The notes under the pieces: generated by a model
The model's input: the letters and a program-made list of their open reading frames with translations, nothing else
Database searches by the model: none
Told to the model about the DNA's origin: nothing
Position numbers and translations under genes: made by a program
In this document: in pieces, positions 17,939 through 25,060 of the stretch
Layout of the letters: each line of letters opens with the position of its first letter
How positions within the stretch are numbered: the stretch's first letter is position 1
DNA from: JAKAIY01 sp963809385
Lineage (GTDB): Bacteria > Chloroflexota > Ktedonobacteria > Ktedonobacterales > JADMIN01
DNA length: 64,000 bases
Assembly (NCBI GenBank): GCA_963809385.1
Contig: CAWEJL010000004.1
Location: 1-64,000 of the forward strand
Reading direction: 5' to 3'

Positions 17939-19000
17939 CTACAGCCGCTGGCGCATCCAGTCGGCCTGCTGAGGCCGGTATTTGTACGGGATGTTGTTGC
18001 AGACATGGTTGCCTTCATCAAACAACCACAGATCAACCGGGCCAGACGCTTCTCGCGCCAACCGTTCCGCGTCCGCGGGTGGTATGACCCGGTCCTGCCG
18101 TCCCATAATGACCAGGAGCGGGCAAGTGACTCGCTCCGCGACACCCTCTAGCGTGAATGGGCGCAACCGTTCCAGCGCTTCAGCGCGCGTAGTAGCGCCG
18201 CTGCGGTGGATAAAGGCTTCCTGGGTCAGGTCGGGCATCTGGTCGAACGCGCCGGGAATGTCGTACGGTCCCGCGATGGCGATCGCCGCACGTACACGCG
18301 GCTCGAAAGCGGCGGCGTGTGGCGCATAAAATCCGCCGAGGCTCACCCCTACGAGGCCCACTCGCTCCGCGTCAACATCAGACCTGCGCTCTAGCATGTT
18401 GATCGCGGCGCGGATAACGACTTCGTAGTCGGCCCGCATCGGGCGGTCAAACTCCATCTCACCCTGGCCGGGCCCATCAATTGCCAGTGTCGCTATGCCA
18501 CGGCGCAGGAAATCATCAGAATACTTGTGCATTTCCTCCTTTACTGAATCGAGGCCGGGTATCAGTATCGCAACGGGGGGATGAGGAACATGCCAGGGCT
18601 TACGCAAAATACCCCACATCGTCACGTCCGGCTCATAAGGAATCGCGATGCGCTCGCCAGGGGGATCAAACCAGGGCAGCGCCCGCTCGTAACAGCGGAC
18701 GGTCCGCTCGTGCGCTTCGCGCAGCTGCTCTGGAAAGGCGACCGCTAGAAATTTGCCAAAGTGGTAGGCCATCGAGGCATGGAAGAGGTGTTCGGCGGCT
18801 GACTCGTATTGCCCGTTCGCCACCGCCTCCTCGCCCATCCGCTCGTGCGTCGCGCCACACGCCGACCACTCGCGCGTCCAGTCTTCCCATGCCTGGATGC
18901 GCGCGGTCACGCGCTGGTACTCGTTGAGGTCAATGCCATTCGCGATAAATCGGGGAGCCCAGTTGGTAATCGCTACCTGGACGCGCGTATCTACCGCCAT
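17939..19000 (-). CDS. alpha/beta hydrolase resembling 2,6-dihydroxypseudooxynicotine hydrolase / FrsA-type esterases
   Basis: Protein of 353 residues. An N-terminal helical part (residues 1-120) is followed by an alpha/beta-hydrolase core. Nucleophile Ser220 lies in GLVGVSLGGFY, Asp303 in MGRQDRVIPP and His332 in FDEGNHVCNN. This long helical N-terminus and triad spacing match the C-C bond hydrolase of nicotine breakdown as I recall it, but many related esterases share the layout. It is the first gene of the unit that continues into the ABC importer (71 bases to the next start), so it probably acts on the imported compound or its product. Two LacI-type operators lie 102-134 bases upstream. 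Confidence 0.82.
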   Translation of the reverse strand: MAVDTRVQVAITNWAPRFIANGIDLNEYQRVTARIQAWEDWTREWSACGATHERMGEEAVANGQYESAAEHLFHASMAYHFGKFLAVAFPEQLREAHERTVRCYERALPWFDPPGERIAIPYEPDVTMWGILRKPWHVPHPPVAILIPGLDSVKEEMHKYSDDFLRRGIATLAIDGPGQGEMEFDRPMRADYEVVIRAAINMLERRSDVDAERVGLVGVSLGGFYAPHAAAFEPRVRAAIAIAGPYDIPGAFDQMPDLTQEAFIHRSGATTRAEALERLRPFTLEGVAERVTCPLLVIMGRQDRVIPPADAERLAREASGPVDLWLFDEGNHVCNNIPYKYRPQQADWMRQRL

Positions 19001-19101
19001 GTGGGTGTACCTCTTCGTTCACCATGACACGCTATCGCGTCGCTCGCTTCGCATGGGTGTGAGCTGGCTCGCGGACGCTTCCAGCCTCGTTTGTCCCATG
19101 C

Positions 19102-19134
19102 GCAATCGTTCGTCTATGCTGAACAAACGATTGA
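19102..19134 (-). promoter_or_regulatory. two LacI-type operators, 21 bp apart, before the hydrolase/ABC operon
   Basis: GCAATCGTTCGT at 19102-19113 and ACAAACGATTGA at 19123-19134 are both close to the palindrome ACAAwCGwTTGT. Their CG centres are 21 bases apart, two helical turns, on the same DNA face. A further half-site, TCGTTTGTC, lies at 19088-19096. A minus-strand promoter probably overlaps (TTGCGT, 17 bases, TAGACG), but its -10 is weak. Confidence 0.7.
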
Positions 19135-19186
19135 CGCAACAATAGCATTCAACAAACATCTTGTCAAGCGCCGCATGTCGCCTGAA

Positions 19187-19216
19187 TTGACATCGCCATA
19201 GCCGCTACGCTAGATT
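19187..19216 (+). promoter_or_regulatory. promoter for the OsmC/M24 unit
   Basis: TTGACA at 19187-19192, 18-base spacer, TAGATT at 19211-19216. This would start a transcript near 19223 with a 70-base leader. It is divergent from the hydrolase operon; the operators at 19102-19134 lie about 60 bases upstream of the -35. Confidence 0.6.
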
Positions 19217-19248
19217 GCGAGCAGCCTCACACGACGACTACTGTTTGT

Positions 19249-19268
19249 GGCGCGTCTCTCGACGCGCC
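19249..19268 (+). promoter_or_regulatory. hairpin in the OsmC leader
   Basis: GGCGCGTC and GACGCGCC pair fully around a TCTC loop, 26 bases before the start codon. It has no T-run. It could modulate translation or transcription of the following gene. Confidence 0.45.
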
Positions 19269-19293
19269 CTACGCGATTTGGGAGCGTACGCCA

Positions 19294-19842
19294 ATGCCTG
19301 AACAACGCGGACGGGTCAACCTCGACAAGCAGATGCATGAGATCGAGCGGCTGCGCGCCGAGATGAGCGCGACCCCGGAGAAGCAGCGCGCCATCACGAC
19401 ACGCGCGGTCGCGCGCATCCTCGATGACGTCCACCTCGAAGGCCGCATGGGCAAGTTCTACGTCCAGGCTGACGAGCCGCTCTCGCGCGGTGGGACCGAG
19501 CAGGGCGCTTCGCCGCTCCAGTTCTTGATGGTCGGCGTCGCCTTCTGACTGCTCACCCAACTGGCGCGGTTCGCGCCTCTGTACAATGTCCCGATTGACG
19601 ACGCTTCCGCCGACGTTCGGGCGACCTTCCGCAATACCGAGAAATACGACGTGGATGACGCCGCGCCCTACTTCGAGCAGGTGACCATCGCGCTGACCGT
19701 CGCCAGCCCCGCGCCGGATGACCAGGTCCGCCAGCTCATCACCCACGCCGAGCGCGCCTGTCACGCCGCCCAGACCCTCCGGCACGGCGTGCCGGTGACA
19801 CTGAGCGCCACACTGAATGGTGGCCAGCTTGAAATGCCGTGA
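19294..19842 (+). CDS. OsmC-like protein with in-frame UGA at the reactive-cysteine codon (candidate selenoprotein)
   Basis: OsmC/Ohr-fold proteins reduce organic peroxides with two cysteines. Here one frame of 183 codons runs from ATG 19294 to TGA 19842, interrupted only by TGA at 19546-19548 (codon 85). Before it is SPLQFLMVGVAF, after it LLTQLARFAPLYNVPID. Many homologues have SPLEYFLASLGFCQLTQYAR-like sequence there, so UGA stands exactly at the reactive Cys. The second conserved Cys is intact (Cys156 in HAERACHAAQTLRHGVPV). No frameshift is involved, unlike other broken genes in this window. A SECIS-like hairpin follows 14 bases later. If read as selenocysteine the product is a normal 182-residue OsmC protein. 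The alternative is a point mutation. The start has GGGAGCG upstream; the stop is 30 bases before the M24 gene. Confidence 0.75.
19563..19577 (+). promoter_or_regulatory. SECIS-like hairpin downstream of the UGA
   Basis: GGCGCG (19563-19568) pairs perfectly with CGCGCC (19572-19577) around the loop GTT. The stem begins 14 bases after the UGA and the loop lies 20 bases after it. Bacterial SECIS elements lie inside the coding region right after the UGA, with a short loop carrying G in its first two positions about 16-37 bases downstream; this matches. High GC makes chance stems common, so this alone is not proof. Confidence 0.55.
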
Positions 19843-19872
19843 GCCACATACGCCTACATGGTGGGAGGCCCG

Positions 19873-21054
19873 ATGACCAGCGCCGCCGTCTATGATCCCG
19901 ATCCCGCGTTGAAGCGTCCGGCGTTTTCGGACGCGGAATACGCCCGCCGCGACGCCGCGACGCGCGCGGTGATGCGCGCGTCCGGCGTGGACGCGCTCGT
20001 CCTCTACGGGACGCCGGGCCTGGACTCCGAGGTCCAGTATCTCTCCGGCTTCCGCGTCACGCGCGAGGCGATGCTCGTCTACCCGCTGGACGGCTCGCCC
20101 ACGCTGTACGTCGAGTACTTTAACCATACGCCCCATGCCCGCCGAATCATCACACGCGCTGACGTGCGCTGGGGCGGCGATGATCTCGCCGCGACGGTGG
20201 CCGCCGATCTGCGCGCGCGTGGCCTGGCCGCCGCGCGGCTGGGCTACGCCGGTCTGCTCCCCGTCCAGCGCTACCTGCGGCTGCGCCAGGCGCTGCCCCA
20301 GGCGGAGCTGGTGGATGTCAGCGGCGACCTGCGCCGGCTGCGGCTGGTCAAGAGCGATGAAGAGCTGGCGTTCCTCCGCGAGGGCGCGCGGCTCACCGAT
20401 CGCGCCGCCCTCGCGCTCGCCGAGCAGGCCCGCCCCGGCATGACCGAGCACGACCTGATCGCGATCATCGAGGGCGCCTATCTCAGCGCCGGGGGTCAGA
20501 CCGGCATTCACTATCTCGCCTCCACGCCGATGGCGAATCCTGAACGCTGCGTCCCAGCGCAGCAGCCGTCGGGACGGGTGATTCAGGTGGGCGACGCGCT
20601 CATCACCGAAATCAGCGCGCAATACCAGGGCTATTCTGGCCAGATTCTGCGCCCGTATAGCGTCGGCGCCGCGCCGACGCCCGCCTATCAGCGGATGTAC
20701 GATGTCGCGGTCGAAGCCTTTGAGCGCATCGCGGGCGTCATCAAGGCCGGAGCCTCAACGGAGGACGCGCTCGACGCCGCCGAGCCGATCCACGCCGCCG
20801 GATACACGATCTGCGATGACCTCCTCCATGGCTATGGCGGGGGCTATCTGCCCCCAGTCCTGCGCACGCGCCGCACGAGCGCCACGCCACCGCCGCCGTT
20901 CACCTTTGAGGAGAACATGACGGTGGTGATTCAACCGAACGTCATCACCGAGGATGAGCGCAGCGGCGTGCAGGTCGGCGAGCTGGTGCGCGTCACCCGC
21001 GACGGTGTGGAGCGCATGCACACGTATCCCATGCGCTTCACCCGCTGCGGGTAG
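19873..21054 (+). CDS. M24-family (creatinase/aminopeptidase P fold) protein lacking the metal ligands
   Basis: Protein of 393 residues with an N-terminal creatinase domain (1-140) and a pita-bread catalytic domain. In metal-dependent members five residues (Asp, Asp, His, Glu, Glu) bind metal. Here the equivalents appear to be Glu246 (ITEISAQYQGY), Gln257 (GYSGQILRP), His319 (LLHGYGGGY), Gln354 (TVVIQPNV) and Gly369 (VQVGELVRVT). Only the His is kept. Metal-free members such as creatinase show the same loss and hydrolyse C-N bonds, so a creatinase- or ectoine-hydrolase-like amidohydrolase is more likely than a peptidase. ATG 19873 is chosen because GGGAGG lies seven bases upstream; ATG 19858 is weaker. 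It is co-transcribed with the OsmC-like gene. Confidence 0.82.
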   Translation: MTSAAVYDPDPALKRPAFSDAEYARRDAATRAVMRASGVDALVLYGTPGLDSEVQYLSGFRVTREAMLVYPLDGSPTLYVEYFNHTPHARRIITRADVRWGGDDLAATVAADLRARGLAAARLGYAGLLPVQRYLRLRQALPQAELVDVSGDLRRLRLVKSDEELAFLREGARLTDRAALALAEQARPGMTEHDLIAIIEGAYLSAGGQTGIHYLASTPMANPERCVPAQQPSGRVIQVGDALITEISAQYQGYSGQILRPYSVGAAPTPAYQRMYDVAVEAFERIAGVIKAGASTEDALDAAEPIHAAGYTICDDLLHGYGGGYLPPVLRTRRTSATPPPPFTFEENMTVVIQPNVITEDERSGVQVGELVRVTRDGVERMHTYPMRFTRCG

Positions 21055-21089
21055 CGGGCGGGTAGCGGGCGCAATCATTCGCGCCTCAA

Positions 21090-21126
21090 GGCGGCAAAGC
21101 CGCCACGAGACCCGCCTGCGCGGGTC
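21090..21126. terminator. paired hairpins between convergent genes
   Basis: GGCGGC-AAA-GCCGCC at 21090-21104 is followed by GACCCGC-CTGC-GCGGGTC at 21109-21126. They lie between the M24 gene (plus, ends 21054) and the E2 gene (minus, ends 21157) and probably end both transcripts. Confidence 0.55.
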
Positions 21127-21156
21127 CTGATTCGCCCGCCGCGCCCGCCGCGTTCG

Positions 21157-22260
21157 CTAGCCGAGCAGCCCCAGCGGCTCCTCGACCAGATCGGCCAGCG
21201 CGCCGAGGAATTGCGCCCCGCGCGCGCCGTCCACCACGCGGTGGTCGCACGACAGGCTGAGCGCCATCACCGGCTGGATCGCTGGCGCGCCGTTGAGCGG
21301 CACGACCCGCTCGACGATGCGCCCGACCGCCAGAATCGCGGCCTGCGGCGCGGGGACGATCGCGTTGAAGGCGTCCACGCCGAACATGCCAAGATTGCTG
21401 ATGGTGAACGTCGCGCCCGCCAGGTCGTCCGAGCGTTGCTTGCCGGCCTGCGCGCGCTTGACCAGCTCGGCGCGCCGCGCCGCGATCTCCTGCACGCTGA
21501 GCCGGTCGGCTCCGTGAATGACTGGAACGACCAGCCCGTCGCTCGTGGCGACCGCCAGCCCAACGTTGATCTCAGGGTGAGTGACGATGCCGCCATCACG
21601 CCAGGAGGCGTTCAGCCGCGGGTGCGCCAGTAGTGTCTCCGCGACGACCTTCACCAGCAGGTCGGTGTAGGTGACGCCGCTCTCCTGCCGTTGCTTGAGG
21701 CTCTCGCGCCAGGCGATCATCCGGCTGGCGTTGACCTCGCGCAGGAGGAAGAAGTGCGGTATCTCCTGCCAGCTTTGCGTGGTGCGCTCGGCCATGATCC
21801 GCCAGATCGGGCTGATCGTGGTCGCCACACCCGCTGCCACGGCTGGCGCGGGTCGCGCCGTCGCGGTGTTCGCCGCCATCACATCCGCCGTCAGCACGGC
21901 GCGCTCCGGGCCGCTGCCCGTTACCAGGCGCAGGTCAACCCCGCGCTCCTGGGCGATGCGCCGCGCCTTGGGTGAGGCGGCCTGGAGTCGCACGCCAGCG
22001 GGCGGCGTTGCGAGCGCCACAGCGGGCGCGGCGCTCGCCGCCGTCTGGCCATTGCGTGATTCCAGGTAGGCCAGCACGTCCGATTTCTGGACGCGTGAGC
22101 CGGACACTGGCACCTCGCGCAGGTCCACACCATGCTCGCTGGCGATGCGCGCCGCGAGTGGGCTAGCCTCCGGCCACGAACCCAGGTTCGGCCCGGTCGG
22201 CGCGCTGGCCGCGACGGCCGCGGGCGCGTGGCCATTGCCCGTCGCGGGCGCGGACCTCAC
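21157..22260 (-). CDS. 2-oxoacid dehydrogenase E2 acyltransferase, catalytic and E3-binding part
   Basis: Dihydrolipoamide acyltransferase of 367 residues without its own lipoyl domain. Two peripheral-subunit-binding repeats are seen: SPLAARIASEHGVDLREV and SPKARRIAQERGVDLRLV. The catalytic domain (about 150-367) includes IPHFFLLREVNASRM, YTDLLVKVVAETL and SLSCDHRVVDGARGAQFL, with the His-Asp of the CDHRVVDG active site. It moves the acyl group from lipoamide to CoA. Its GTG start overlaps the stop of the lipoyl-domain gene as GTGA. In most genomes both parts are one protein; here they are split exactly at a palindromic repeat, by a missing base or by design. No E3 gene is in the window. Confidence 0.85.
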   Translation of the reverse strand: MRSAPATGNGHAPAAVAASAPTGPNLGSWPEASPLAARIASEHGVDLREVPVSGSRVQKSDVLAYLESRNGQTAASAAPAVALATPPAGVRLQAASPKARRIAQERGVDLRLVTGSGPERAVLTADVMAANTATARPAPAVAAGVATTISPIWRIMAERTTQSWQEIPHFFLLREVNASRMIAWRESLKQRQESGVTYTDLLVKVVAETLLAHPRLNASWRDGGIVTHPEINVGLAVATSDGLVVPVIHGADRLSVQEIAARRAELVKRAQAGKQRSDDLAGATFTISNLGMFGVDAFNAIVPAPQAAILAVGRIVERVVPLNGAPAIQPVMALSLSCDHRVVDGARGAQFLGALADLVEEPLGLLG

Positions 22261-22544
22261 CCCTGGCCCCTCTCCTGAGAGGAGAGGGGAGGCGGTGGGG
22301 TCTCGCCGGGCGCCAGGATCTTCGCGATGACGGAACCGACCGGCACATCGTCGCCCTCGTGGGCCACGAAGCCGGTGAGGATGCCGCTCGCGCGCGCCTC
22401 GAGCTCCTCCGTCGCCTTGTCGGTCTGGATCTCGGCGATCACGTCACCCGCGCTGACCGTGTCGCCCTCCGCCTTGAGCCAGCGCACTAGCTGGCCCGTT
22501 TGCTGGGCCATGCCGAGCGCCGGCATAATCACATCTGTCGCCAT
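22257..22544 (-). CDS. lipoyl-domain protein, N-terminal part of E2
   Basis: Protein of 95 residues: a single lipoyl (biotinyl-like) domain with the lipoylation lysine in EIQTDKATEELEARASG, preceded by VIMPALGMAQQTGQLVRWL. The last residues (PPPPLSSQERGQG) are the translation of a palindromic repeat and look like linker. The next frame begins with GTGA overlap, so either translation restarts to make a two-piece E2, or one base is missing and the two are a single protein of about 462 residues. It lies downstream of E1 beta and the M24 gene in the same operon. Confidence 0.85.
   Translation of the reverse strand: MATDVIMPALGMAQQTGQLVRWLKAEGDTVSAGDVIAEIQTDKATEELEARASGILTGFVAHEGDDVPVGSVIAKILAPGETPPPPLSSQERGQG
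22260..22300. repeat. GC-rich palindromic repeat in the E2 linker
   Basis: CCCCTCTCCT (22267-22276) and AGGAGAGGGG (22280-22289) are perfect arms around GAG, inside a CCCTGGCCCC...GGCGGTGGGG context. Similar ACCCCTGGCCCCTCTCC-type repeats are scattered in many Chloroflexota and other GC-rich genomes. It encodes the LSSQERGQG tail of the lipoyl protein and supplies its stop. Confidence 0.5.
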
Positions 22545-22650
22545 CGGATGGTTCTCTTTTTACTGGCGGGTTCCCGGCGGGTGAAACCGCGTCTAAGGCG
22601 CCTGACGCCGCGAAGGACGCCTGCGCGGCCATTGGAACGGCGGCCATCCG

Positions 22651-23997
22651 CTATTTCTTCGCCTTCGCGCCGTTGTGGGTCACCGGCGTGGGCTTGCTCA
22701 TGCCAGCGGCGGTGTTGCGGTGCGATTGCGTATCGCGCGTGGTCGTGAGGGGGCCGGTCGCGGTGTAGTAGTGAGCGCCAGCTACCAGCAACTCCTCGGC
22801 GGGGAAGCGCGTGATGACCTCGCAGCCGTCCTTCGTGACGATCAGCTGCTCCTCGATGCGCGCGGCGGACCAGCCATCGGACGCCGGCCAGAACGTCTCC
22901 AGCGCGAAGACCATGCCTTCCTGAATCACCTCGGGGTGCTTGAGGGAGACCAGGCGGCTGAAGATCGGCTTCTCCCAGATCGAGAGGCCCACGCCATGCC
23001 CGTACTGCAGCGCGAACGCCGCCTCCTCGTCCGGGAAGCCAAACTCTTCGGCCTTCGGCCAGAGCGAGACGACATCCGCCGTCGTGACGCCGGGGCGAAT
23101 CATGGCGATCGCCGTGTCCAGAATCTCACGGCACCGCTTGTAGGCGTCCACCTGCGACTGGGACGCGCTGCCGATGGCGAACGTGCGGTAGTAGCAGGTC
23201 TTGTAGCCGTTGTAGCTGTGCAGGATGTCGAAGTAGGCCGGGTCGCCGGGGCGCAGCGCGCGGTCGCTGAAGACGTGCGGGTGCGGGCTGCAGCGCTCGC
23301 CGGAGATGGCGTTGACGCCCTCGACGAACTCTGAGCCCATATCGTAGAGCATCTTGCTCACCAGGCCGACGCACTCGTTCTCTTGCACGCCGGGCTTCAT
23401 GAAGCGGTACAGCTCGTCATACGCCGCGTCCACCATCATGCAGGCGGTGTTCAGCAGCGTGATCTCGTCCACGGTCTTGATCATGCGGGCTTGCTGCATC
23501 AGCTGCTGGCCGTCCACGACCTCGATGCCCTCGCGCTGCAAGGCGAAGAGCACCGGCGGCTCGACGACATCAATGCCGAGCGGCTGGCCCATCAGCCCGC
23601 GCTCTTCGAGCTCGATGCGAATCTTGCGCGCCACGTCTTCCGCGCGCCCGGCCTCTGGCGCCATCGCGCCGCGCTGGGTCGAGATGCCCGCGCGTGAGCG
23701 CTCGCCGAGCCACGGGCTGTTGATTTGGTGGTTGCGCGCGGCGGAGCCGAAGTCCCACAGGATCGGCTCGTCGTTCTGTGGCAGCAGCGTGAACCGCGCG
23801 ACCTTGTCAATCGCCCAGGTGCCGATGTGCGTCGCGGTGATGTAGCGGATGTTGGCCATGTCGAAGCAGAGCAGCGCGCCGATATCGGACACTTTCAGCA
23901 GCTTCTTGATGCGGTCGAGCCGCTGGACACGCAGCCGCTCGAAATCAACGCGCGCTTCCCAGTCCACGCCCATCGTACCGTATGTCTTGGGACCCAT
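22651..23997 (-). CDS. M24-family metallo-hydrolase (aminopeptidase P / DddP-like fold) inside the dehydrogenase operon
   Basis: Protein of 448 residues with an N-terminal creatinase domain (IGALLCFDMANIRYITATHI) and a pita-bread domain. Expected metal ligands: Asp in YFDILHSYNGY, then Cys instead of the second Asp (GYKTCYYRTF), His in YGHGVGLSIWEKP, Glu in FALETFWPA and Glu in ARIEEQLIVT. So four of five are kept. The family includes Xaa-Pro peptidases and the DMSP lyase DddP; the DDILHS/WEKP style is not that of ordinary peptidases. A DddP-like lyase/hydrolase is possible but unproven. The start ATG 23997 has AAAGGAG upstream. It sits between E1 beta and E2, so it may make the 2-oxoacid used by the dehydrogenase. 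Confidence 0.83.
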   Translation of the reverse strand: MGPKTYGTMGVDWEARVDFERLRVQRLDRIKKLLKVSDIGALLCFDMANIRYITATHIGTWAIDKVARFTLLPQNDEPILWDFGSAARNHQINSPWLGERSRAGISTQRGAMAPEAGRAEDVARKIRIELEERGLMGQPLGIDVVEPPVLFALQREGIEVVDGQQLMQQARMIKTVDEITLLNTACMMVDAAYDELYRFMKPGVQENECVGLVSKMLYDMGSEFVEGVNAISGERCSPHPHVFSDRALRPGDPAYFDILHSYNGYKTCYYRTFAIGSASQSQVDAYKRCREILDTAIAMIRPGVTTADVVSLWPKAEEFGFPDEEAAFALQYGHGVGLSIWEKPIFSRLVSLKHPEVIQEGMVFALETFWPASDGWSAARIEEQLIVTKDGCEVITRFPAEELLVAGAHYYTATGPLTTTRDTQSHRNTAAGMSKPTPVTHNGAKAKK

Positions 23998-24031
23998 CTT
24001 ATAAGACTCCTTTGGCTTCCGGGGGCGCCCG

Positions 24032-25060
24032 CTAGGCGCGGCCACAGAGCGTCTTGGCCAGGTCAGTCACCTTCTCAGGCGTCGGCACAGTCAAATCTTC
24101 CAAAGCGGGCGAGAACGGCACCGGCACGTCCATCGCCCCCATGCGCTTCACCGGCGCGTCGAGGTAGTAGAAGGCCCCGTCGGCGATGACCGCCGCCATT
24201 TCGGCGGTGACGCCGTAGCGCTCGTAGCCCTCGTCAATCACGATCGCGCGGCTGGTCTTCTTGGCCGACGTGATCAGGGCCTCTTTGTCCAGCGGGAACG
24301 TCGTGCGCGGGTCAATCACTTCGGCGCTGATGCCCAGCGACTGCAACTGCTCCGCCGCCGCCAGCGCGACCTGGACCATGCTGCTGGTCGCCACCAGCGT
24401 GATGTCGGTTCCGGCGCGCTTGATGTCGGCGACGCCGAACGGGATGGTGTACTCGCCCTCTGGCACCGGGCCTTTGAGGGTGTACATCATCTTGTCCTCG
24501 AAGATCACCACCGGGTTGTCGTCGCGGATGGCGGTCTTGAGCAGCCCCTTGGCGTCATACGGGGTGGAGGGCAGAACGACCTTCAGGCCGGGGATGTGGC
24601 TGACCCAGGCGTGCAGGCTCTGGCTGTGCTGCGCGGCGCTGCGGCGGGTGGCGCCCAGCGTCGTGCGGATGACCATCGGCGCCTTGAGCTTGCCGCCGGA
24701 CATGTAGTGAATCTTGGCGGCCTGGTTGGCGACCTGGTCCATGATGATGCCCAGGAAGTCGCCGAACATGATGTCCACGACCGGGCGCATGCCCGTCATC
24801 GCCGCGCCAACACCGATGCCGGTGATGCCGGCTTCGGAGATCGGCGAGTCCATGATGCGCTCCGGGCCGAACTCGTCCACCAGCCCGCTGAGCACCTTGA
24901 ACGGCGTGCCAGCCTCGGCCACATCTTCGCCGATGATGAACACCGACGGGTCGCGGCGCAGCTCTTCGGCCAGCGCCTCGCGGATCGCCTGGCTCAACGT
25001 GATCTCGCGTGTCCCGGAGGCCGTGGGCGCTCCGGTGGATACGGCGCTAGGCGTAGACAT
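24032..25060 (-). CDS. 2-oxoacid dehydrogenase E1 beta subunit (acetoin/pyruvate type)
   Basis: Thiamin-diphosphate enzyme subunit of 342 residues. Motifs: SQAIREALAEELRRDPSVFI, GEDVAEAGTPFKV, SPISEAGITGIGVGAAMTGM, QHSQSLHAWVSHIPGLKVVL and the C-terminal VIDEGYERYGVTAEMAA. With E1 alpha it decarboxylates a 2-oxoacid (or acetoin) and loads the acyl on the E2 lipoyl group. ATG 25060 is preferred over 25066 because GGAGG is nine bases away rather than three. Its start overlaps the E1 alpha end by 14 bases. Confidence 0.9.
   Translation of the reverse strand: MSTPSAVSTGAPTASGTREITLSQAIREALAEELRRDPSVFIIGEDVAEAGTPFKVLSGLVDEFGPERIMDSPISEAGITGIGVGAAMTGMRPVVDIMFGDFLGIIMDQVANQAAKIHYMSGGKLKAPMVIRTTLGATRRSAAQHSQSLHAWVSHIPGLKVVLPSTPYDAKGLLKTAIRDDNPVVIFEDKMMYTLKGPVPEGEYTIPFGVADIKRAGTDITLVATSSMVQVALAAAEQLQSLGISAEVIDPRTTFPLDKEALITSAKKTSRAIVIDEGYERYGVTAEMAAVIADGAFYYLDAPVKRMGAMDVPVPFSPALEDLTVPTPEKVTDLAKTLCGRA

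Noticed and set aside
19148..19163. Third operator-like sequence CAACAAACATCTTGT
   Set aside because: It has ACAA and TTGT ends but wrong spacing and no central CG.
19210..20622. A 470-codon minus-strand open frame opposite OsmC/M24
   Set aside because: Antisense to two recognisable genes; the product is Arg/His-rich without any family pattern.
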